NCBI GenBank assembly: GCA_023055425.1
Contig: JALGPY010000003.1
Span: 77,289,491 to 77,353,490 of the forward strand
Source: Linanthus parryae
Lineage: Eukaryota; Streptophyta; Magnoliopsida; Ericales; Polemoniaceae
DNA length: 64,000 nt
Reading direction: 5' to 3'
In this document: positions 1 through 10,530 of the stretch, piece after piece
How positions within the stretch are numbered: position 1 is the first letter of the stretch
How the letters are laid out: every line of letters begins with the position of its first letter
Translations under genes and position numbers: made by a program
Notes under the pieces: model-generated
What the model was told of the DNA's origin: nothing
Database searches by the model: none
What the model saw: the letters and a program-made list of their open reading frames with translations, nothing else

Positions 1-1489
1 ACCACCAATAACCACCACTACCACCTACCTCAACCATGACCCATCACCGCCACCCACCTTCACCGCTACCCATAACTGCCACTGACGTCGCGACCCACTG
101 TTTTGGCAAGTTTCAATCAAACACGATAAAATAACAGAAGGAATCTTTTTCACACAAAATATGTTACACGTATAATACTTTTCCTTGAAAAACATTTTAC
201 TGCGAGCCAAACAGAGGCTGAATATAAAATCATTCATGTACAACATTAATTTATGGAAACTACAGCTTTTGTGGTATCTATAAGACCATAACTGATGGGT
301 TATGGTTTTTAAAATTCCGTATCTCTTTGTTAGTGTTTTATTTTTATCTTCTTTGTTTGGGTATATCCTTGTTCTCGTGACATTCTAAAAGTGAAGTAGA
401 GATTTTCGCTTTTCTAGATGATCCAGATAAACTAAAAATTAACGTGGGTGGTGTCTCATTCTGCTACGTGTCAAAAAACATTGTTCTTCTTAAGGATTCA
501 TACTACTTAATAACTAAGTATTATTAATCCTTTAGACCATGTAAATATTCATAGTGCTTGCTGATGCATCAAACTTTCCTATGGTGGTATTTGTAGAAGT
601 GATCCTTTTCATTGTGTCATAAACATATGTTAGCCTAGAAGTATATGATCTATCTCCTTAAAATTATTCTGAAGAAATAAGATAATCTCTCAATTCTCAG
701 ATCCATATTTCCTTTGTTCATTTTCTTTCTCTCCAATAATGTTAGTAAAATTACTCAATGTTTAATGCACAACCACGGACACATCTTGTCCGCAGTATCT
801 TGTATTAATGTACTTATTTTCGCTTCTTCATGACTATTTATCAACAGTAACAAGATGCATGTTCACATCTCTCAAGATTTTTGAGAGGGAAACTCACTGC
901 TTGGTTGCTTCGACGTGTAGCGCCACCTCGGCGTTACCCATCTGGTTCTCTCCGTTCTCCAAGCCTCTTTTCCTTCCCTTGATTTACTCTTCTTGTGTTG
1001 CGATGTGTTCTTTGCGTGATTAGAGAGTTTCATTTGGGATATATTTTGTTTGATTCCTTGGGTGGATTCGCTCCATCAATAGTGGCTCAAGGAGTACTCG
1101 ATTATTGGTTTTCCTGCATGTTGGAATATTCAGGTAAACCCTACTATCATGTAAATTCCGGGATTTATTATGTTTACCTCTTTTAAGGTGATATATCCTC
1201 AAACGATGTTCGAGATTTTGACATTCATGTTCACGTTCTTTGATCTCAGGAGAAACACGTACCTCTGGGGCAAATATTCATGTCTAAAACACAAGCCGCT
1301 CCTCGGATTCGGGAGTGTGGAAGAATACAGGGAAAATGAGGTTTTTTGTTGTATCGAGTCGACTATAAATTTTACTCATATGTTTATAAATTACCTCTAT
1401 ATATACACTCAGTTTCTACCCATTTACAGCCTAAAGCCCTTTAGGATTTGTGATATTAACCCTATTAAGTTTATAGAGATCACATAGCA
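1..1489. other. Unassigned AT-rich non-coding DNA
   Basis: No reading frame here has recognisable protein similarity; the open frames are short and overlap one another on both strands. I see no LTR ends, tandem array or RNA gene. It may be old transposon sequence or the upstream part of the decayed Tat-type LTR that follows. Confidence 0.4.
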
Positions 1490-2256
1490 GCCCCCTCGGG
1501 CGCATCATGTAATTCTAACATCTCCAACTTGAACATGGGGTTGTGCATAGATCTTAAAATATCCTCAATCTCGTAACGCCATTGCAGACATTGAAAAATG
1601 AGATTTCGACCCACTGCCAAGTGGACCCATTAGCTTCTTAAAGGCCTCACATCGGTTCTCAAGAAGCACCTGTCCGTGTTCCACAATGGTATGAGGGCCC
1701 ATGAGACAGGGTCCCTCGCGCCTATTATTCTTCACGGGAGTCAGGGGCTCTATTCGCTTTGGGGTTGAGGTATTGTCGTCGCATGTGGTTTCCATCCCAT
1801 ATGCGATTAGTGTTGTACTTTCGGAGCTGACTTGTCAAACTGTCTTCATTTATGCAACGTTTGACGTCACCCGTGAGAGCCCTCCAGGGATTTTGGGTAC
1901 GTTTCCATCATAATGGGTCGTGGGGCGTTGAACGCCCACGTGTCTCCCATTGGTTTTCCTAGCCAGACTAGTATAAATAGGATTGTCATTTTGCCATCAC
2001 GACGTTGTTATGTGTTCTCTGTACTATATTCTTTGAGCCCACACACATATTATTCGGTACTAATTACAGATTGCTGCTACAAGCTGTCTCTCCCCTTGGA
2101 CGGGTACAATGCTGCTTACGTCCACCCATTTCCTCTACTTCTCCCTTAGGTCTGATCAATCTAGATTTCTCACTAAAAGTTTGTTAGCTATGATTTCCTA
2201 TAATCCCAACACCATCCTGTAGTCTACAACACATCATCTCCATTTCCACAAAAACA
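1490..2256 (+). repeat. Probable decayed 5' LTR of a Tat-lineage element
   Basis: The right end is well placed: it ends in CA at 2256 and is followed by TTT and then a primer site starting TGGTGAACC, the same spacing as in element 1 at 5716-5720. A promoter-like G-box and TATA box lie inside. The left end is a guess because no matching second LTR is present in the window. No sequence identity with the element 1 LTR is obvious, so it would be a different Tat family. Confidence 0.4.
1937..1979 (+). promoter_or_regulatory. LTR promoter candidate: G-box and TATA box
   Basis: CACGTG lies at 1937-1942, inside a near-palindrome starting about 1919, and TATAAATA lies at 1972-1979. The order and spacing suit an RNA polymerase II promoter in the U3 part of an LTR whose R/U5 would run to 2256. 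Confidence 0.4.
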
Positions 2257-2259
2257 TTT

Positions 2260-2277
2260 TGGTGAACCTGAAGTGGA
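2260..2277 (+). other. Primer binding site of the Tat remnant
   Basis: TGGTGAACCTGAAGTGGAA starts three bases after the LTR end, matching the element 1 primer site (TGGTGAACCAGACGTGAA, from 5720) at most positions. It would pair with a tRNA 3' end; I cannot say which tRNA. Confidence 0.5.
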
Positions 2278-3405
2278 AGAGATTTAACCAATAACACTGT
2301 GAGAAAAACCCAAACAAGATTGGATCTCTTGTCTACCGACAATATCGACAATCGTAACCCCAATGGTACTCCTTCGTTGATCTTCTCCACCTCTCGGTAG
2401 ACGAAGGGGACAAACCCTCATCTTGTCCCTCCTCATAGAAGCCTTCCAAACCCTAAACAACAACTTGCAAAACCAACTCCTTCTTCTGAAACAGTCCATG
2501 GACGAGGCCACACTAATCAGCGCCTAAAAACATGACCATCTCGCCCGCAAGCACTCAACCATAAATGATGCAATAGGGTTTCCTATCTTAGATGCTGCTC
2601 TTCCTCCTCCACCTTCACACCGAAAGTTCGGAGCATCCTATTACTACATCCATGGAAATCCTCAAGAGCATTTAACCCCGATCAGAAGGTGTATGTCCGT
2701 CTCATTGGCTCCCCAAGAAGATGGTACTTACATGGTTGCCAATATAGAAAATCAAGAAGTTCCATCCTACCATACATCTGACCCATATATCACAAATCTA
2801 GCTACTCAAAGGTCTCGAGCGACCACCAAAGAGAACTCCCTACATGCCTGTTTATGCACACATTAGTCGTGTTGGAAAATATGTTAGCCAACTTCATAGC
2901 CAGAAAAAACCCTAACCTCTCTGTAGTGCCAAATATGGAGTACCTACCTAGATCCCCATGAAGATCTATGAAATTCCCAACCATCTAGGGAACAAGGCGC
3001 CCAAATTCGAGAAGTTCGAAGAAGGTACTAGAAACGCACAAGAACATGTTATGCGATTCATCGACCTACTGTGACATTATGTCGTAGAAAAAACTTCAGG
3101 ATGCGCAAATTCTTGAAAAGCTTGTGGAAAGTTTCTTACAAATAGTACAGGCTCCTGGAGCAAGGTTCCATACAGACGTGGGACGACATGGTCAAATAGT
3201 TCTACAAAAAATTCTTCTAGGTTGAGGAAAAGGTCAAGACATTCCACCTATCGTGAATGTCCTGGAAGGACCGTGAGGACGTATTCACGTTCATCACGAA
3301 CTTCATGGGATTTCATAATGCCAAACCATGCATGATTTGGGTAATAGAAAAAGCTGTCGAAAGAGTAAGCAAAAGTGAAATCAAAAAGTGTTTAAACTAC
3401 AATCC
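2278..3405 (+). pseudogene. Decayed gag of a Tat-lineage retrotransposon
   Basis: Translation in shifting frames gives pieces that match the element 1 gag in order. Around 2990-3065 it reads KAPKFEKFEE then QEHVMRFID, against KAPKWDKFED and HEHVMRFID in element 1. Around 3178-3235 it reads TWDDMV, stop, then FF, stop, VEEKVK, against TWDDMVQKF and MEEKVT. Many stops and frameshifts make it non-functional. The gag stops near 3405, where similarity switches to a minus-strand LTR, so the rest of this element was lost or displaced. Gag proteins of this family form the particle that packages the RNA. Confidence 0.65.
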
Positions 3406-3435
3406 AAACATGACTTAATGCTATAAAAGGACTAA

Positions 3436-4326
3436 GGCGTCGTTTGGGTAGAGGATAAGGAGGGAGTATAAGATATTTTATACCATCTTTTTTTTATCAA
3501 ATGTTTGGGTGCCGGATAAGAGAGAGGATAAGTTATGTTGCCTTATGCTGATGGAGCTTTTAATGAACAAGTTTTATACCACCAATATGGAGGTATAAGA
3601 TCGGATCAGAAAACGTAGTATATTAGGATGATAGTAGGTAGACAAAAATACCCCCACAAACTACCTAATTGCCTACCCATGTCCCCAAACCCATTCAGCT
3701 ATTTCATCGTTTCAAGTCCCTCCTTTATTTTGGAGGAGGTACTCATGGGATTGATAACTATTATTTTGCGATTGCGTAGTTTTATTTGAGTATGTATGGT
3801 TGAGATAAATATGAAGACATTTTACCGTTCTTGCTGAAATTTTGTTGGTTTAATTTAACTTGTTTATTGTAGGTTTTGTAATACCATACTAATATGCCAA
3901 TAAATACTAGTAATTTATACTCCATATTTTGCTATGGCCATGTTATATGCATGAATATGTGTTATGTTTGCATGTTACTAAAAGCTTATTTCCCGTATTA
4001 ATATACATTTTGTATACGTTTTTGACAATGTCACTATTTTGTAGTAAAAAGAGTATTAAAATATAAACATAAATACTTATACATTTTGTATACATTTTTA
4101 CACATAAATTTGAAATATACAATCATTTATACAAAATAACAACACCGGAGGTATTACACTCATTTTTGCACATATCCTGCTTCATATCCTGCATCATATC
4201 AGGCAGCACTCAAACATAGACAACCAACATATCTTATCATGGCTTATCAGACAACATCAATATCCTTGCTCATATCCCAGCATAAGCCTTATACCTACAT
4301 ACCATATCCTCTAACCAAACAAGGCC
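3436..4326. mobile_element. Harbinger/Tourist-type MITE, 891 bp
   Basis: The two ends are imperfect inverted repeats: the left starts GGCGTCGTTTGGGTAGAGGA and the reverse complement of the right end starts GGCCTTGTTTGGTTAGAGGA. The element is flanked by TAA at 3433-3435 and 4327-4329. A three-base TAA/TTA duplication with GGC-type ends is the signature of the PIF/Harbinger superfamily. There is no transposase frame, so it is non-autonomous. Removing it restores the alignment of the host LTR with its second copy near 22845, which confirms insertion. Confidence 0.75.
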
Positions 4327-5084
4327 TAAAGACATTATAGGGAGCATACCCCGACGAAAACCATCAAGTTTTGCGAAGGAAAGAGGCTGCTTCAGCTCCC
4401 CCGCCTGCCATGGCATTTTCCGGCCACCTTCACAACACCAGAATCAGGCGAAGAGGGTTCCTATCGATCTGGGTTATGAAAATAAGCTTTATGGGTTTTC
4501 CTAGGCACGAGGAACAAAAATCTACAAATATTTTTCATCTCGAGGTAAGGTAGGAGAATTTGGCATAACACCGAACTAGGGTTCTTGAGTTTACTTGTAA
4601 TTTCCGGACTCAAGAATCGACGGATTTTAATTATGTGAGGGATTTTTCTCTTCAGGAGGTGGTGATCCTCCGGTGATAGCATCTCAGAAGTTGGTGCTGG
4701 GTTAGTGGCGGATCGTTGGTGGAGGTGGTGGTGATCTTTGTGGTTTTGGAGGATGAAAATGGAGATGAAGGTGGAAGGTGAAATTCCCCCAACAATTGTG
4801 ATGGTAGGACAAAATTAATGTGATGTTTCCACCTCACAACCTAGTTTTCAAATGGATAGTGCCTAATGGCACACATACTTATTGGGGTGGATTTGAAATT
4901 TATCAAAATTTTGACACAGTTTTAGGATTTAGGCAAAACCCTCAAGTTATGAGAATTAAACAATGGTCTCATACTTTATAATACGTCATAGATATCAGCA
5001 CATTTTTCAGAACTTATAGTTTTAGTAAATCACACAAGAGCCCATGTTTCGTTAGAAATTGCATATCAGTCCCTGCATGAAATC

Positions 5085-5089
5085 GCACT
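5085..5089. other. Target-site duplication, left copy (GCACT)
   Basis: GCACT directly precedes the TG of the 5' LTR and recurs at 19852-19856 directly after the CA of the 3' LTR. Five bases is the usual integrase stagger for LTR retrotransposons. Confidence 0.9.
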
Positions 5090-5716
5090 TGTAGATAGTG
5101 CTTTCTGAGCTGACAGATCTTTTCCACGTGGCAACCATCTAGCACACCATATTGTGCTCCACACACACTGGATCACCAGCCACGCTGATCCATGTGGGGG
5201 CTGCGAGGTAGGGCCCTCGCATACCACTGCAAGGGACTTATAGGGACTTAGTGGTTTGGAGGCTAGAGTAAGTCCTGTCGCGTGCGAGCCAAGCCCGCGC
5301 GCGACCTTTAGTAACTGCTTTTGAGAGATTTATGGCACGAGCTCCATAAACCCGGTCAATAAGGTCAAACCCGGTCAACCCCATAGCGGTTCCGGTATTC
5401 GCGCATAACGTGCTGTAACGGTCCCTATATATGAGGACAAACGTGCCGTTGTGGTTAAGCTAATTAAGCCGCCATTGATGGGCGCATTAACCACACTACA
5501 ACGGTCACATTCTCCGTTATATATAGGACGTTAATCCTTCCATACAAGGAGAACACACTAGCCATACGCGAAAGCTCTGTCAAACCCCTGTCTCTCTCTC
5601 AGACATTACTACTGCCTTACTCTCTCCCTACACACAACCCAACTCTTCCTGTGCAATTTCCGATCCCCTACTTACGGTGTACACAGAGTACTCCCCGCCG
5701 GAATCTCTTGTGCACA
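5090..5716 (+). repeat. 5' LTR of element 1
   Basis: It is 627 bp, starts TGTAGATAGTGC and ends TTGTGCACA, and matches 19225-19851 over its full length with roughly 97% identity by eye. A CACGTG G-box is at 5125-5130. Confidence 0.95.
5424..5527 (+). promoter_or_regulatory. LTR promoter region with two TATA-like boxes
   Basis: CTATATATG at about 5425-5433 and TTATATATAGG at 5518-5528 are both TATA-like. Between them GTTGTGGTTAA near 5449 and TTAACCACACTACAAC near 5487 form an imperfect inverted repeat. The second TATA would place the transcript start around 5550, leaving a short R/U5 before 5716. Which box is used cannot be told from sequence. Confidence 0.45.
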
Positions 5717-5719
5717 TTT

Positions 5720-5737
5720 TGGTGAACCAGACGTGAA
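5720..5737 (+). other. Primer binding site of element 1
   Basis: TGGTGAACCAGACGTGAA lies three bases after the 5' LTR. It is where a tRNA 3' end would prime minus-strand DNA synthesis. The Tat remnant at 2260 has the same start and spacing. Confidence 0.75.
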
Positions 5738-5756
5738 CCTACCATCTTAAGCAACC

Positions 5757-7076
5757 ATGTCTCAGGAGGATGATGTCAGCAACAAATCGCCTTCCACGGA
5801 GGCCGCCTTAGGAGAGGAGATTCGCCGTACTCCTACAGCCCCCGGTGAACCTCCGACGCTAGAATCCTTGGACGCCACCATCCAAAGTCAGGCGAAGGCT
5901 CTCAAAGCTCAATCTGCGTAGCTAGAACGGATCGTGGCTGTCTTGGGGACTCTTGCTCCAAACCCCGCACCTTCCACCGCCGTCTCTCAGGGAGGAGGAG
6001 TATCCACCGCTCAAGGACTGGGAGTGTCAATCACACCACCCAACCCTAATCTGCAAACTCCATCGGCGACTACGCAGCTACCCTCAATTCAAGGGTCAAC
6101 AGCTCAAATGTTGCCTCTCACCGCTCACGCCCCTCAGCCCCCGGTTTTAGTACCTAATCCGGCCTCACAGTATCCCTTGCCTCCTCAAACGGCAATCTGG
6201 GGTAACGTGAATTCGCAATACATCCCTAGCCCTCCTGCGGCGTATGTGTCGCCACCAACTGCGACAAATCCTTCCCCCGCTGCCGAGGGAAGTACTCCGG
6301 AGTGTATGACATCACTCCAACGGCGCAAAGACACCATTCTGGCTCATCAATCATTCACGGATACTATCATCCCGAAGCTCGACAACGATCCACCTATCCC
6401 ACGAGAGATCTATCTCATGCCTAACCCTCCTGGGTACAAGGCTCCTAAATGGGATAAGTTCGAGGACGTTAATGAGAATGCCCATGAGCATGTCATGCGC
6501 TTCATTGATGGGGCCATATGGAGCCGATCCCAAACTTCTGATGCGCGAGTTCCCGAAATCCTTGGAAAACGTAGCATACAAGTGGTACAGGACGCTGGAA
6601 GCTGGGTCCGTGAAGACTTGGGACGACATGGTCCAGAAGTTCAACACCAAGTTCTTCCAGATGGAGGAAAAGGTAACGATGTTCATCTCTCGCGGATGTA
6701 TCAGAAAAGCGAGGAGGACGGAATAACTTTCATCAAGAAGTTCAGGGCCAAGTCCTTGGAATGCAAAGACGTCCTACTCGAAAGCAGACTCGTGGAGATA
6801 CGCTTGCACTGCATGCGAGACGAGTACAAAGGTATGCTTATTAACTTGAAAACGCCTACGTTTTCAAAACTAATCGAATGCACGAAGAACATCGAGCCTA
6901 TAGTGGAGAGGCAGAAGAAGAGAAACGCCCCTGAGAGACCCTCGGGTGGTACTACCTTCAAGATCGGAAGATTCAGCTATAAGAGGGGGCGCGAGGCTGA
7001 ATTGAATGTGGTCTCACCCCAAAAGCAGGCGAAGATTGTGAACTTTGATGCACCACCTCTGCCATGTTCGGTGTAA
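5757..7076 (+). pseudogene. gag of element 1 (broken)
   Basis: The frame opens at ATG 5757, the first ATG after the primer site, and runs to TAA 7074-7076. It has an in-frame TAG at 5919-5921 (codon 55). The N-terminal 180 residues are rich in Pro, Ser and Gln. The retrotransposon gag core lies about codons 230-330. Between roughly 6510 and 6715 the conserved core (LMREFPKSL, YKWYRTLEAGSVKTW, FNTKFF) is in frame +1, while both flanks are in the starting frame. So a pair of compensating indels scrambles about 65 residues. The product would be the particle-forming coat protein. The same frame continues into protease after the TAA. Confidence 0.85.
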
Positions 7077-8363
7077 GAGGCAAGCGACTTGTGCAGGCAA
7101 TGGCGTAAGGATGGCGTCATACCACCGCTTGAGAGGGCACCCTCCAAGGAGATGGTGAGGGACACGAAGTGGTGTGAATACCATGGCAAGGTCATGCATC
7201 CCGCGGCGGACTGCAAGAAGCTCAGAATTGTGTTTAGCCAAAAGATGAAGAATGGCGAACTGATTGTTAGCGACCAAGGGCAGGATGTGCGCAACAATCC
7301 ACTCCCTGCCCATGCGGAACAGGAATCGAAAAGCAAAGAGGTCGCTATAATCTCGATTGTGGATCTGGAAGAGGTCGCAGAGGATGGTCTACCCATTATT
7401 GCCGAAGTACAAGACGATGAGGATTACAGCATAGACATGGAGGACGAGCGTGCCGATCGGATGAAGGGGTCGCATGGCTTCAGCAGGTTCTTCGACTTGA
7501 TGAACTTCTCCGAAAAATGTCGGACGGAAATGACAAAAGCGATCTTAAGGATAGCAGAAGATTACGAGGAGGATCTCGTAGTCTCTAACGGGAAAGTTGT
7601 TAGGGCGTCTCGCCCTACAGAGAAGGTCATCACCTTTTCCGCAAGCGACAAGAGGACAGACGCGAGCCACCAGAGGCCTCTGTATGTGACGGCCATCATA
7701 AATGGCGTTGAGTTTAAGAGAGCGTTCGTTGACAGAGGAGCAGCAGGTAACGTTGTTTCGCTCCATACCTTGAAACTAGCGGGAATTCCGGAACACAAGA
7801 TTGTCAGGCGTCCATCTCCAATGATGGGATTTGGAAGCGACTCCAGAATGACGATAGGATGGATCCGCCTGGGAATTCAGATCGGCAAGATCAAGTGTTC
7901 AGCGAAATTTTATGTGATAGATGCTAACACTACGTATCACATGATCATAGGACGAGCCTGGATTCATTGCTTTGATGCTGTCCCTTCAACAGCTCACCAA
8001 GTGATGAAGGCTATTTGGAATGACAGAATAGTCGAGATACCGGCTTCAATAAATCCATTCAACATGGATGAGGCGCATCTCAGCGAGGCGGTGTGGTTCA
8101 CCGAGATGGCAGATGAGCAAACACCGGGACCATTCAATCCCACTCCTTTACCCCTATGGGAAGATATCAAAGATCAGTCACCTGCGGGAGTGATGGTGAC
8201 AAGGGTGGATGCCAAGGAAAAGCCTCCCACGCGAGAAGAAGCGCCGCGGTTTGCCTACCAGCGAAAGAACGTGTACACTCTGAAAAGAATAGCAAAGCAT
8301 GACCCTGAAGGCAAGGAGATAGAGAGTTTCTATGCCAATGGGAAAAAATGCTATTGCATATGA
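7077..8363 (+). pseudogene. Zinc-knuckle-like region and aspartic protease of element 1
   Basis: This is in the same frame as gag, from the TAA at 7074 to the TGA at 8361-8363. Early on there is a Cys/His cluster, WCEYHGKVMHPAADC near 7170, like the C-x2-H...H-x4-C cluster before the protease in Tat elements. The retropepsin core is at about 7690-7990: the active-site segment reads AFVDRGAAGNVV, and MIIGRAWIHCFDAVPST closes the domain. Retropepsins normally have D-S/T-G; here the second residue is Arg, so activity is doubtful. It would cleave the polyprotein. No internal stop is present between 7077 and 8360. Confidence 0.8.
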
Positions 8364-9980
8364 AGGTGCGCGGGGGTGTCCTCACACGGGCATGGCGATA
8401 TCCTCGAGAAAATCAACCAAATTGAGCAGGTTGCGGAGACAGAAAGACCAACGCAGAGCACTCCAGAAGAGAAGCTCAAAGAAGCACCGGAATGCATGGA
8501 AGACAAACCCAGACCGCAAAAGCAGGAGCTGAAGGAGGTATTCCTAAGCCCAAGCAAAGAAAAGAAAAGACCGGTCTTTCTAAGTGCGGACCTCACGAGC
8601 GAAGAGGAGGAAAGATTGCTACAACTCTTGACCGAATACAAGGATGTATTCGTGTGGGAGTACGACGAAATGCCGAGCCTCGACACGAGCATCACCACGC
8701 AGCGATTGGATGTGATACCGGGATCCAATCCGGTAAAGCAGAGCACAAGAAGCTTTAGGCCCGAGCTCAACATGAAGATAAAGCAGGAGATTATCAAACT
8801 CTTGGATGCTAAATTCATAGAGCCAAATCATCATCCCACGTGGCTAGCCAACATTGTGCCCGTGGTAAAGAAGAATGGGCAGCTTCGCATCTGTGTTGAT
8901 TTCCGGGATCTCAATCGTTTCTGCCCCAAGGACGATTTTCCGCTCCCCAACATCGATTTGCTTATCGATTCGACAGCGGGTCATCGCATGTTCAGTTTCA
9001 TGGACGGCTTCAGCGGGTACAATCAGATCAAGATGGATCCTGAAGATGCACGGAAAACTGCATTCATCACCCCAGTGGGAGTATTCAACTACACGGTGAT
9101 GCCCTTTGGTCTCAAAAACGCAGGTGCAACCTACCAGCGGGCCATGATGGCCCTGTTCCACGACATGATGCACAAGGAAGTGGAATTCTATGTAGATGAC
9201 TTGGTTGTCAAATCCAAGCAAGAGGCAGAATATCTAGCGGATTTACGGAAGGTGTTCATTAGATGCAGACGCTTTCAATTGAAGATGAACCCTATGAAAT
9301 GCGCATTTGGGGTAACGTCAGGGAAATTCTTGGGATGCGTGGTACATCGTCAAGGAATCGAGCCTGACCCTGCGAAAGTTTCAGCCATCACTAGCATGAC
9401 TCCGCCACATGACCAGAGTGCCTTGAAGACATTCTTGGGGAAGCTATTGTATCTGCGAAGATTCATCCCAGCGATTTCCGAGATTACTTTCTGTTTCAGT
9501 AATCTTCTCAGGAAAGATGATGCATGCAACTGGACTCCGGAGCACGAAGCTGCGTTCGGGAGACTAAAAGAGCTGCTGATGTCTTCAAAAGTGATGATCG
9601 CACCTCAGCTAGGATCACCGCTTTTGCTGTATCTAACGTCCACAAGGAAGTCTATAGGAGCTCTTCTGGCCCAGGAGTACGAGGGACAGGAAAGACCCAA
9701 CTACTATATCTCTCGCATTGTGCAGCCCGCAGAATCAAGGTACACAGACATCGAACGTCATTGCCTTGCTTTATTCTTCGTAATAGAAAAGTTGAGACAC
9801 TATTTTGCTTCACACAAAGTAGTGGTGGTCTCAAAAAATGATCCCATACGATATCTGCTAACTCACACTACTCCTGGAGGAAGATTGGCAAAATGGTATA
9901 TGACCATTTCCCAATTTGACATCACATGCGTTCGACCGCGGGCGATCAAGTCGCAGGCGGTAGCGGATTTGTTGGCGTAG
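8364..9980 (+). pseudogene. Reverse transcriptase and first RNase H of element 1
   Basis: The frame continues after TGA 8361-8363 to TAG 9978-9980. RT motifs are clear: WLANIVPVVKKNG, RICVDFRDLN, FMDGFSGYNQI, MPFGLKNAGATYQR, and the catalytic YVDD at 9189-9200. The following RNase H is a gypsy-type domain (ALLAQEYEGQERP, YYISR, HYFASHKVVV). Where active copies have Asp near its start this copy reads LTSTRKSIGALL, and TDH is replaced by VSKND, so the first RNase H looks catalytically dead. That is known for Tat elements, which carry a second RNase H. The enzyme copies the RNA into DNA inside the particle. Confidence 0.9.
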
Positions 9981-10530
9981 TTCCCCGATAACAGTCACGA
10001 GCCTGTGATCGAAGAAGAATTGGAGGGACCTGAAATTTATGCAATTGAGTTGCCTTACTGGACGCTTCATTTTGACGGTTCGTCCACAAGGAAAGGCGGA
10101 GGCATTGGAATAGTCTTGACCAAACCAGATGGGGAAGTCATACAGATGTCCGCGAAACTTGACTTCGCAGTAACCAACAATGAAGCAGAGTACGAAGCTC
10201 TCATCGCAGGGCTCCGCGCAGCAAGGGCCTTGGAAGTAAGCAACTTGACGGTTATGGGGGATTCCAAGCTGATCGTCAAACAAGCCTCGGGCGAGTATGG
10301 TTTAAAGGAAATAAACTTATTGCCCTAAAGGACCCTAGTGGGAAGATTGGTGCAACAATTCTGCGATGTTAGATACGAACACAAACCCCGAGCGGATAAC
10401 AGGCATGCTGATGCTTTAGCTACCTTGGGATCCAAGGTCAGTGTGGACAAATGTCCTGCAAAGATTTTCATTGAGGTGCGAACGTCCTCGGCGTTGACGG
10501 AAGACGCGTGCGACGATGAATGCATGGACG
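9981..10530 (+). pseudogene. Second (archaeal-like) RNase H of element 1
   Basis: After the TAG at 9978 the same frame encodes a second RNase H with the catalytic set FDGSSTRKGG (10071-), NNEAEYEALIAGL (10176-), VMGDSKLIVKQ (10254-) and ADNRHADALA (10396-). A TAA at 10326-10328 splits it before the last acidic motif. A second RNase H after the native one is the hallmark of the Tat clade and is thought to replace the decayed native domain. All four acidic positions survive, so apart from the stop this domain looks better preserved than the first. Confidence 0.85.

Larger units (their letters stand above)
3406..5089 (-). repeat. LTR copy A of a minus-strand chromovirus-like element (left part)
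   Basis: Apart from the MITE, 3406-3435 and 4327-5089 align along their length with 22830-23340: both contain the AGGGAGCATACCC block, the AAGAGGCTGCT block, the ACAACCTAG block and the GGATTTAGGCAA block in the same order. The piece is interrupted by the MITE at 3436-4326 and ends at 5089 where element 1 inserted. It resumes at 19852-19975. The far end, near 3405, abuts the Tat gag remnant, so this LTR is truncated. Confidence 0.55.

Noticed and set aside
1..3405. A host gene at the left edge
   Set aside because: No frame gives recognisable protein or exon structure; the right half is Tat gag.
6351..6686. Minus-strand ORF of 111 codons
   Set aside because: Reverse shadow of the element 1 gag.
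8351..8818. Minus-strand ORF of 155 codons
   Set aside because: Reverse shadow of the element 1 RT frame.
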